NCBI GenBank assembly: GCA_017893485.1
Contig: CM030360.1
Coordinates: 16,911,971 to 16,975,970 of the forward strand
DNA length: 64,000 bases
Direction of reading: 5' to 3'
Source: Hemerocallis citrina
Lineage: Eukaryota > Streptophyta > Magnoliopsida > Asparagales > Asphodelaceae
Positions 54,400 through 64,000 of the stretch are shown one piece after another. The stretch's first letter is position 1, and the number at the start of each line of letters is the position of its first letter. The notes below the pieces were generated by a model, which saw only the letters and a program-made list of their open reading frames with translations, was not told where the DNA came from and searched no databases. The position numbers and the translations under genes are program-made.

Positions 54400-57300
54400 T
54401 GTCATGCCCAGCTTCCCAAAAAGAATACGAAATATGGATATGCGACAAAAGCCCAGCAAATAATTTTCATCATCCATAAGTTGTTCAAGAATCTTTAAAA
54501 CATTCACAAGAATCATCAGAGTCGGAAGCAAAAGTATCAACCAACATGCACATATGAACCAAAATACCAACAAGAATACTTGAAACCAAATATATTAATC
54601 TTAAAAAATCAAGATCTGAATAAGTCAAAATTCTAGGTCACATTGCCCAAATACAAGAATAAATCCAAGTATCAAAATACAATATTGTTCAAGCAACTAC
54701 AAAAATAAAAATAACAAGATCCAGCACTAATACTTCATGTCCCCAACACCATCAGAACCTGTTCTCCAAAATCTGCAATTCAACAATTGTAGTGAAGATG
54801 AAAAGAGAAAACAAATACCCGTTAATTGCAAGTTACGGGCCGCTTGTAATGCTGGATACAAGTACATAGGGAAAATTAACTAACAAATAACATGGTATAA
54901 GCATGAAGTCAAGTATAACAACTAGCATGGTAAGGTGATCAAGGGTAAATAGCATGTATCAAGTGTCAAGTAAACAAGCATCATGTAAACAAACATCAAG
55001 TGTCAAGTATCATATAATCATATATCAAGTTTCATGTATCAAGTCTCATGTAAACAAGTCTCATATATCATGTAGTCAAGTGTCAAGCAAGCATGTATCA
55101 TGTTCAAGTATCATGTTCAAGTATAATGTATCAATTCTTGTAATGATTACTATCTAGGTAGCACTTCATGCAGCCCACCCTACATGGTTGCTGCAACAAA
55201 CAGTTTCGCTTTAGATTTTATAGTGGACCATAGATGGCAGTGTACTCAAGGACAAGTCAAGTAATCGAGCTCCAAGCTCCAAGTATCATGTATCATGTAA
55301 TCAAGTGTCAAGTTGTGCAAGTGGCAAGTAACGTGTCTTACGTGCAAGTGTCAAGTAATCACGTGTCAAGTATCATGTCTCAAGTCATCACGTAGGATCA
55401 GTGGATCCCCTTCTGAGTACACATTTCTGAATTATCCACTATTAGATCTTTCCCTTAACCCCGACTTGGTTATTTTTTATTATTATTAAACAAGCATGTA
55501 GGTGTGCAAAATATATCAAGAATAACATGGAATTATCATGTGACAAGTTAAAGTTGCAAGATAAATAAGTACGAGTGCAAGATATCTCCTAAAAGAATAA
55601 AATAAACAGATCTCAAGTTCAGGACAACAAGACCATACTATAGTAAAATAGTGATTCCCAGGGTTACAAATATGCAAATCTGAATCCGTTGAAACGTATA
55701 GAAAATAGACTCCGAACCGAGTCCAGTGAATACAAATAAGTCATATACTAATTCACAAAAACATAACTCAAAACTGATTTGAATTCAGAAATTAGGTTCA
55801 GTTAGAAATCAGGAAATCGAATTCAAGAGCAGGAAAACAGCATGAAATCTCGTTAAATAAATCCACGAAAAATCTGGGGTATTCCCCTATATGTCTAGTA
55901 TCAGAATATAAAGTTTCATAATTTTCCAGTAAGATTAGGTCAGTCATCAAAATCATAAAGCATCAATAAACGATCGTTTGGCAATCTGGAATTCCCAACA
56001 CAGCTGTACGAAAACTGTAATATCTCGCAAACTGTGAAGCGAAACCAAATCCGCCAAAGGGAGATGAAAATAAAAAATATAAACTAAATTTCATATTTCA
56101 CAAATATTTTTCTTACAATCAAAGGAATCAGGGTGAAAATACGATTCTTTACAGAACAGCGAGTAAAATACAGCAAGTACATTTTTATAAACAAGTATGA
56201 AACGGCATATAAAATTCAAAAATAAAATCCACCAAAATTCTGAGTAATCCCTAGATAAGTATAGAAAAACTGACCAAAGTTCTAGATAAAAATAATATTT
56301 GTAGCACAAGTATCAAAATAATTTAGTCATTAAAATCACCAAGAAACGAAATCTGGAAAAGATCTATACCTCTGTAGTAAAATAGTCATATCTCACACAT
56401 ACGAAAACGAAATAGAGCAAGGTCAGAGGGGTTGGAAAGCAGACGAATATCTCTACAAATCATGTTTTATACTGAAATTAAGATACTGACCTTAATATGG
56501 TCTATATTACTGATCAAGACAAATTATCTGCAAAATACATAATTTCCTCAAAAACTAAAATCAACATAGATCCAACGAAACTTTATCCAAACACAACCAA
56601 ACATGAAATCGAGTATACCAAGTATCCAAATAACATGAAATAAGGTTTACAACATGTCCACAACAAGTATCTCACATGGGTCTCACAAGCACACGTGCTC
56701 TCATAATTGTTTCACATATACATCATATCAAGAACGGGCAAAATCTAGGTTGTTTCATGTCAAATTTTGTGTCGTGAGGCAACTATGGTCAAATCACTAT
56801 AGAGAAAATACTCATCAAACATACATCACACACGAGTTGTCTCTAGAACTCAACTACACTACAAGCGGTATTTATGACTTGTATCATACAAAGGAATTTA
56901 AGTACAAGTTACTTGCCTTAACCGAAGACAAAACGAACACCAAGAATAACGGGAATGGATTTCCAGGCACGAACTCAATGATCGAATCACGAATCAATCA
57001 CAAACTCAAGGAACAACAGATCACGAACACGATCAGACGACTGAGATCAAAAGATCAAGAGATCAAGGCAATCGGATCAGATCAGACGGCTCTGATCGAA
57101 GATCAAGATCAAGATCGAGATGTGATCAGTATCTTGATAATGATGATGATGATCGAATCAGATCGACGATCGGACGGTCCACAATCAAAGCAAATCAAGA
57201 ACTCCAAGATGATGATGATCAAGAAATTGATCAACGGTCCACATTCAAAAGATCAAGAATCCATAATCACAACAAATATCAACAGCACCCCATGATCAAA

Positions 57301-58403
57301 TAGCTAATGATCTTGATGATCAAGATCAAACCAAACGGACGACTCACTATCGAAGTTGATCAAAACCCCAATACAACCAGCAGATCACCAAGGCAATGGG
57401 GAGTGCACTGTCGGAGGCTGCACTGGCCGATCTGTCGATGGTGTCAGAGGTGGTCAGGGGACACGGCGGCGATAGGATGACGGCCGCAGGTGGCTGCAAC
57501 ATCGAGAGGCAGGGCATGCACCGGGGGACATTGCACAGTGGCTGTGCTGGCGTGCGCTGCGGTCGCGGCTGTCTGGTGTCACGACGAACGGTAGTCGAGA
57601 GGAGGAGGCAGGGGCTGATGAGGGCTGCAGGCTGTCGCGAGTGCACAGGGCAGAAAAAAGGATGCGAAAGGGGTGCAGCTCTGTAGGGGCAGAGAGGAGA
57701 GGGTGCACGGGGGGGAGGGGGGAAGCGAATAGCGGGAGGAAGGCGGCTGTATAGGTGGAAGGTGAACAGGCGAGAGAGACGGGGGTATATGGGTATATAT
57801 AGGGGTTTAGATATATTAGGGTTTAGGTAGATTGGAAAATAACGGGTGGGTTTTCGGTGGTTTAAAGGGTTGCGGTTCAAGAACAGGGTAGGGGTAGGCT
57901 TAAATGGGTAACCGGATTATAATGGTTAAAATGGGTTTGGGTGGAATATAATGGGTCTAGGTAAAGGTGAACGGATAGTTTAATAAATGGGCATTGGGTT
58001 TAATTAAAGATTCAATAAGGTTTAAAAAATATAAATAGAAAATAACCAATAAAAAATTTGTTTATAATAAAAAGGAATTTTGCATTACAAAAATATGATT
58101 TATCTAAAATACTACAAATACAGAGTGTATTTTAATAACTAGTTCAAAATATCAATAAGAACAATAATACTAATAACAATAATAATAATAAAAGTAATAA
58201 TAATAAAAATAAAAATAAAAATTATGTTACAATATAAAAATCATGGAAATAGTTACAAATAATATCATTGATCGAAAACAGATTTTAATAGGAGATCCAA
58301 TAATACAATTTGACAAAACAATTGAAAGCGAAAAAATAATTTACGAAAATTTGAAATACCGAAAATACACAGAAAATACATTTTTAGAGAAACAGGGGTT
58401 ACA
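54400..58403 (-). repeat. 3' LTR of the LARD-like element (about 4.0 kb)
   Basis: From TGTCATGCCCAGC to CAGGGGTTACA, TG...CA. It matches the right LTR from 60786, with two large differences: about 900 bp around 55770-56660 are absent from the right copy, and the right copy has about 560 extra bp near 62767-63327. It contains CAAGT-rich low-complexity tracts (54950-55140 and 55280-55390), a GATC-dense segment (56990-57360), a GC-rich block (57390-57720) and a TATA region. Confidence 0.8.
57791..57805 (-). promoter_or_regulatory. LTR TATA region of the LARD-like element
   Basis: Minus strand CCCCTATATATACCC, repeated at 63810-63824 in the other LTR. It lies just upstream, in the element's sense, of the GC-rich block, which would then be the transcribed leader. 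Confidence 0.55.
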
Positions 58404-59266
58404 AATCCTATCCATGTTACAACAAAATTTTATCCTCAAAAGTTACTTTGGCGGTACATAGGACAAAACAAAAGCAAACTTGGAGAAGGGTAACAGAATA
58501 GAGGGCTAATGGGGAAGAAACAAAGCAGTGGCAACACCAGGAAAGAAGGAAGTGAATAACAATGAGGTCAAATGAAATGCAAGAAAGAAAAAAGTATCAA
58601 AAGAAAGAAAACAACACAAGATAACAAAACAAGATAAGGAATAGGTAGAACCGGAATTAAAGAGAAAAAAAAAGACAGGCAAGAATTGAATCAAATAATG
58701 AATGTATGCATGATGGCAAAATGGAATGCAAGAAGAAAGTAACCGGTATAAAAAATGAAGAAGAAACAACACAAGACTTGCAAGATAACAAAGCGAAGAG
58801 ATGAAGAAATAGATAAAGCTGGGATCAAAGAAAGGATGGATAAGGAAGAGATGAACCAAACAATGAGTCAACGGATGAGGACAAATGCAAGAGGTAGGAA
58901 AAAACAAACAATGCAAGGAAGGGGAAGCAACAATAGGATCCTAGGACCTGTGGGTTATGGGCCCACCACGCTTCTGCTGCGTCACTCTGATGGTGACATT
59001 CCAAGCTGCAAATATGACGTTGTAAACCACGTGACACCAAGCGATGATCCGAGTAGGAAGAAAATAATGAGACACCAGAATAAAATTGGGATTTAGATGA
59101 GGGCTTTAATTGAAATAATTAGGTCAAAACTAATGGGTGTTAACAAAAATAATATTAATAATACAAAAATCAACACATATTAATAATAAAATAATAATAA
59201 CAAAATAATAAAAATAATAATAACAATAATAATCTTCATAATCATACTCGTAATAATAAAAATTAA

Positions 59267-59304
<38 letters not shown>

Positions 59305-59699
59305 TATTAACAATACTGGTAAGGATAATAATGCAAGACAGAATATAATTTGGGGTTGATCATTTTTGTAAAAATAATTCAATATTAACAACAACAAAAA
59401 AATAGAAAAAAAAAATACAATAATAATAATAGTAATAGTAATAACAATAATAATAATAAGGATATTAATAGGGTTTGTATATAAAGAAATCGTTTGAAAT
59501 AATAATAAATACCATTAATAAAAAGAACGGGTTTTAGCATGAGATACAAAATATTTTTGAATAAAATGAATTTAAGAAAACAAAAAATTTTATAAAGAAC
59601 CCAAACTCAAATAATACACAGAAAATAAGGATTTGGGAAAACAGAGATTACTATAGTAGAAATTCTTTGATGTGAGTTCGCCTCATTTATATCCATCTA

Positions 59700-59862
59700 T
59701 AGACTTGCCTTCTCTACATCAAGTTGTAGGTTTTCCTCCACGACATCAGGTTGCAGATTACCATCTGGATATTTGGTTGCACATTTTTCCTCCCGGATAT
59801 CCAGTTGTAAATTTCCTCCATTGACGTCTAGTTGCATGTTTGCCATCTCGACATCTAGTTGC
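59700..59862 (-). repeat. 27-bp imperfect tandem repeat, about 6 units
   Basis: Plus-strand units resemble ACATCAGGTTGCAGATTACC plus TCCxCG. The minus strand translates in one open frame as repeated nine-residue units of the type NLQLDVxxx (59897-59697). Because the unit is a multiple of three, the repeat is preserved in frame. Confidence 0.75.
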
Positions 59863-60753
59863 ACCAAAACGATGAATGAGATGATGCCATATTCCACACG
59901 TACTTAGATATTGATTGCTCAATTTAAGTACGAAGTTACGTTTTGAAATTTGTGATATTAAAATACTCAGTTATTCAAAATAACAAAAATTTCATTTTAG
60001 AAAACAATTTTATAAAAGAACCAAAATATAACAAATAATAATCGAAATACACAAAATATTCGGGAAAAATTTTTTATAAAGAAAATATAGGCAGGAAAAG
60101 AATGAATTTTATACTCAATAAAGAGTAAACAAAAAAGGACGACTACAAGTGACGAAAGAAAATAAAAAAATCAAAGAATTGAATATGTAGGAAAAGGAAC
60201 GATGGGGCACAAGTGGAATTTGAAGAGGATAGGGCAAAATGAATCAATAAATGAGGATGAATGCAAGGCACAAAAATCAATGAATGGTACACGAGCTGAA
60301 ATAAAAGGGAATCAACGAGGCAAGCAGAAAATAAGAGGTTGCTTGCACCATAATCCAAGAGAACATGAGCAGGGAAAAATAAATAAGAACAAAACCTAAG
60401 ATAGAATCAAAAGCAAGAGAAAAAAAAGAATTGATGATTAAGGATGAGGAAAACACAATGCAGAAAGATAATATGAAGAATAATGCAAGTTGAATGAAAG
60501 AATCAAAGGAATATGGGTATGGAAAGAACGAAACTATACCCAACAAAGAATCAACAAATGAGAATGACTAAAATAGACGGAAGAAACAAGGAATCAAGGA
60601 AATCGAATAAGAAGGAATCAAATGAATGGAATAAGACTAGTATCCAGATCAATGTTGATTATTAATTCATTCATGTATGTATGATCGGTGAAATGTTGTG
60701 CCGATCCCAGATCGAGCCAAGCTTGTCTAATATATTAGGCAACTAATACATTA

Positions 60754-60775
60754 GCCAAACCTGACTCTTATACCA
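60754..60775 (-). other. Primer binding site, initiator tRNA-Met type
   Basis: Minus strand TGGTATAAGAGTCAGGTTT, two mismatches from the complement of plant initiator tRNA-Met over 19 bases. It lies 10 bases inside the LTR end at 60786, which is further than usual. Confidence 0.8.
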
Positions 60776-60785
60776 CTAAAAATCC

Positions 60786-63700
60786 TGTCATACCCCGCTT
60801 TTCAAAAAGAATACGGAATACGGATACGCAACAAAAAGTCCAGCCAATGATTTTCATCATCCATAAGTTGTTCAAGAATCTTTACAACATTCACAAGAAT
60901 CATCAGAGTCGGAAGTAAAAGTATCAACCAACATGCACATATGAACCAAAATATTAACAAGAATACTTGAAACCAAATATATAAATCTCAAATAATTATG
61001 ATCTGAACAAGTCAAAATCCTCGGTCACATTGCCCAAATACAAAAATAAATCCAAGTATCAAAATACAATATTGTTCAAGCAACTACAAAAATAATAATA
61101 ACAAGATCCAGCACTAATACATCATGTCCCCAATACTGTCTGGAACCTGTTCTCCAAAATCTGCAATTCAACAATTGCAGGAAAGATGAAAAGAGAAAAC
61201 AAGTACCCGTCAATTGCAAGTTAGATACAAGTACATGGGGAAAACTAACTAACAAATAACATGGTATAAGCATAATGTCAAGTATAACAACTAGCATGGT
61301 AAGGTGATCAAGGGTAAATGGCATGTATCAAGTGTCAAGTAAACAAGCATCTTGTAAACAAACATCAAGTGTCAAGTATCATGTTTTCATGTATCAAGTG
61401 TCGTGTATCAAGTCTCATGTAAATAAGTCTCATATATCATGTAGTCAAGTGTCAAGCAACCATGTATCATGTTCAAGTATCATGTTCAAGTTCATGTATC
61501 AAGTCTTGTAGTGATTACTATCTAGGTAGCACTTCATGCAGCCTACCTTACATAGTTGCTAAAACAAACAGTTTCGCTTTAGATTTTATAGTGGACCATA
61601 GAGGGCAGTGTACTCAGGGACAAGTCAAGTAATCGAGCTCCAAGCTCCAAGTATCATGTTTCATGTAATCACGTGTTAAGTTGTGCAAGTGGCAAGTAAC
61701 GTGTCTTGCGTGCAAGTGTCAAGTAATCACATGTCAAGTATCATGTCTCAAGTCATCACGTAGGATCAGTGGATCCCCTTCCGAGTACACGTTTCTGAAT
61801 TATCCACCATTAGATCTTTCCTTTAACCCCGACTTGGTTATTTATTATTATTATCAAACAAGTATGTAGGTGTGCAAAATATATCAAGAATAATATGGCA
61901 TGATCATGTGACAAGTTCAAGTTGCAAGATAAACAAGTACGAGTGCAAGATATCTCCTAAAAGAATAAAATAAACAAATCTCGAGTTCAGAACAGCAATA
62001 CCATACTGTAGTAAAACAGTGATTCTTAGGGTTACAAACATGCAAATCTGAATCCACCGAAACATCTAGAAAATAGACTCCCAACCGAATCCAGTGAATA
62101 CAAATAAGTCATATACTAATTATATCACATGGATCCAACACAAATTCTCATAACTAACTCACATATTCGATCACTTCAAATAAACGGTCAATCCTAGGTT
62201 TACTCATGTCATATTTTGTGTTGTGAGGCAACTATGGTCAAATCACTATAGAGACAATACTCATCAAACATACATCACACACGAGTTGTTTCTAGAATCC
62301 AAATACACTACAAGCAGTATTTATGACTTGTATCATACAAAGAAATTTGAGTACAAGTTACTTGCCTTAACCGAAGACGAAATGAACACCAAGAATAACG
62401 GGAACGGATTTTCGGGCATGAACTCAATGATCGAATCACGAACCAATCACGAACCCAAGGAACAACAGATCACGAACACGATCAGACGACTGAGATCAAA
62501 AGATCAAGAGATCAAGGTGATCGGATCAGATCGGACGACTCTGATTGAAGATCAAGATCATGATCGAGATGTGATCAGTATCTTGATGATGATGATGATG
62601 ATCAGATCAAATCGACGATCGAACGGTCCACAATCAAAGCAAATCAAGAACTCCAAGATGATGATGATCAAGATGTTGATCAACGGTCCACGTTCAAAAG
62701 ATCAAGACTTCATGATCACAGCAAATATCAATAGCACCCATGATCACAACAAATATCAACAGCATAATCGTGTCTAATATTATGTTATGATCTATCAAAC
62801 TTTTAATAAGAAAGGAACTTAATAGAAAGGAACTTGAGAGAAATGTTCTATTTAACACAATCATGTTTGTGAGTTTTTATTTTGTTTTATTGCTTCTACT
62901 CAACGCATAACAAAACTGGACAGGTTAGCCAAATGTATAAGCAGGGGTTCTCATTACAAGAACTCTCTTTCACAAAGAGAAATCTCACCGTACTGTCAGT
63001 ATTATACCTCACGGCACTGTCAGTATGAATAAGTTTCACTCAATAACCTGTTGTTAATTCTGTTCACTCACATATAAATCTATTAGGCTGCTATTAACTA
63101 ATGAGCCCATAGTTATATTGCGGGAGATCTCATTACAAGAACTTTAAGGTTAGAGGAAATAGGGAGGGTATTTTTGTGGTAGAGAGGTCTGGTCTGTTAG
63201 AATATTATATTTGAGTTGTGGTTCAAATACATATTACTAAAGATAAGATATGATAAGATTTGCTTAACACTATACCCTTAAGAAACTTTTTTTCCCCTAA
63301 AGGGTGCCAAACACAGGGAGGTATTTAGCTAATGATCTTGATGATCAAGATCAAACCAAACGGACGGCTCACGATCGAAGTTGATCAAAACCCCAATACA
63401 ACCAGCAGGTCATTAAGGCAATGGGGAGTGCACTGTCGGAGGCTGCACTGGCCGATCTGTCGATGGTGTCAGAGGTGGTCAGGGGACACGACGGCGATAG
63501 GATGACGGCCGCAGGTGGCTGCAACGTCGAGAGGCAGGGCACGCACCGGGGGACATTGCACAGTGGCTGCGCTGGCGTGCGCTGCGGTCGTGGCTGTCTA
63601 GTGTCACGACGAACGGCAGTCGAGAGGAGGAGGCAGGGGCTGACGAGGGCTGCAGACTATCGTGAGCGCACAGGAAGGAATAGAGGACTCAAATTGGGTG

Positions 63701-64000
63701 CGGCTCAGCAGGGGCAGAGAGGAGAGGGTGCACAGGGGGGGGAGCGAAGAGCGGGAGGAAGGCGGCTATATAGGTGGAAGGTGAACAGGCGAGAGAGACG
63801 GGGGTATATGGGTATATATAGGGGTTTAGATATATTAGGGTTTAGGTAGATGGGAAAATAACGGGTGGGTTTTGGGTGGTTTAAAGGGTTGCAGTTCAAG
63901 AACAGGGTAGGGGTAGGCTTAAATGGGTAACAGGGTTATAATGGTTAAAATGGGTTTGGGTGGAATATAACGGGTCTATTTAGGGTGAACAGGGAATAGT
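60786..64000 (-). repeat. 5' LTR of the LARD-like element, cut by window end
   Basis: Matches the left LTR from its TGTCATACCCCGC end through CAAGT-rich, GATC-rich and GC-rich blocks to the window end. By comparison about 420 bp are missing. Confidence 0.8.
62767..63327. other. Insertion of about 560 bp in the right LTR
   Basis: The left LTR goes directly from CAACAGCACCCCATGATCAA to TAGCTAATGATC. The right LTR has extra sequence ending AAAGGGTGCCAAACACAGGG. A repeated ATGATCACA.CAAATATCAA block lies at its left edge. TCTCATTACAAGAACT occurs twice inside. I cannot classify it; the right end recalls hAT- or PIF-type inverted ends, but no matching left end was found. Confidence 0.55.

Larger units (their letters stand above)
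58404..60785 (-). other. Non-coding interior of the LARD-like element
   Basis: A-rich and purine-rich on the plus strand. Related segments recur (CAAGAAAGAA.../AACAACACAAGA near 58575 and 58760), with long (AAT)n tracts at 59150-59305 and 59415-59460. No retrotransposon domain in any frame. A 27-bp tandem repeat lies at 59700-59862. Confidence 0.65.
54400..64000 (-). mobile_element. LARD-like non-coding LTR retrotransposon, right end beyond window
   Basis: Left LTR 54400-58403, interior 58404-60785, right LTR from 60786 to past the window end. Both LTRs have plus-strand left ends TGTCAT(G/A)CCC(A/C)GCTT. The orientation is set by a tRNA-Met primer site just left of the right LTR. No gag or pol is found. 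Large LTRs with a conserved non-coding interior define large retrotransposon derivatives (LARDs), which depend on other elements for movement. Confidence 0.78.

Noticed and set aside
57820..57845. Telomere-like TTAGGGTTTAGG sequence (similar near 13565 and 63834)
   Set aside because: Only one or two imperfect TTTAGGG units, at a fixed place inside related LTRs; not a telomere tract.
57347..57880. 177-codon Pro/Arg/Ser-rich minus-strand ORF and a plus-strand ORF starting MGSALSEAALADL, both near the GC-rich block
   Set aside because: The block is the GC-rich leader of the LARD LTR. Low stop density follows from composition; frames differ in length between the two LTRs and have no domain.

Overview
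The window is nuclear DNA of a flowering plant. It is almost entirely transposable elements, nested several layers deep; I see no intact host gene. The lineages present (Tat-type Ty3/gypsy with antisense extra genes, chromodomain Ty3/gypsy, tRNA-Asp-primed gag-only elements, Ty1/copia, MULE- and PIF-type elements) are those of angiosperms. A dehydroascorbate reductase (DHAR) fossil with a DVITQxIEEKYPxPSL-type stretch, and a decayed zinc-knuckle multicopy protein gene, make a monocot somewhat more likely. That last point is inference.

Layout. (1) 1-12941: a Tat-lineage Ty3/gypsy element on the minus strand (LTR 620 bp, left LTR cut by the window edge). Its gag-pol (12250 to 6516) has seven in-frame stops and one frame change. 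Between pol and the 3' LTR it carries two plus-strand genes, one with two well-formed introns and an upstream TATA box, and two satellite-like tandem arrays (58 bp and 113 bp units). (2) 12942-20431: older debris. It holds a relative of the large LTR seen at the far right, a short tRNA-Met-primed LTR, a Tat-type LTR remnant, a zinc-knuckle pseudogene and a Tourist-like MITE. (3) 20557-38224: a chromodomain (Tekay/Del-like) Ty3/gypsy element on the plus strand with 3.26-kb LTRs. It is inserted into the start of a DHAR gene fossil and is itself split by a 6.56-kb gag-only LTR element (25567-32127). (4) 38330-40560: a MULE-type MITE with a 9-bp target duplication, a PIF/Harbinger ORF1 relic and an unidentified gene-like fragment. 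(5) 40592 to about 53406: a decayed Ty1/copia element on the minus strand that has taken at least four later insertions: two solo LTRs with perfect 5-bp target duplications, a 746-bp foldback element with a 10-bp duplication, and a partial LTR. (6) 54400-64000 and beyond: a non-coding large retrotransposon derivative (LARD-like) on the minus strand, with about 4-kb LTRs, a 2.4-kb non-coding interior and a good tRNA-iMet primer site.

Relative ages can be read from the nesting. The gag-only element is younger than the chromovirus, which is younger than the DHAR fossil. The foldback and both solo LTRs are younger than the copia element. The Tat element is younger than the LARD-type LTR it abuts. 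Most coding parts are dead, but promoters, primer sites and small structural modules are well preserved. The most unusual are a pair of tRNA-like modules inside the chromovirus LTRs, found in all three LTR copies here, and the nested palindromes of the foldback element.
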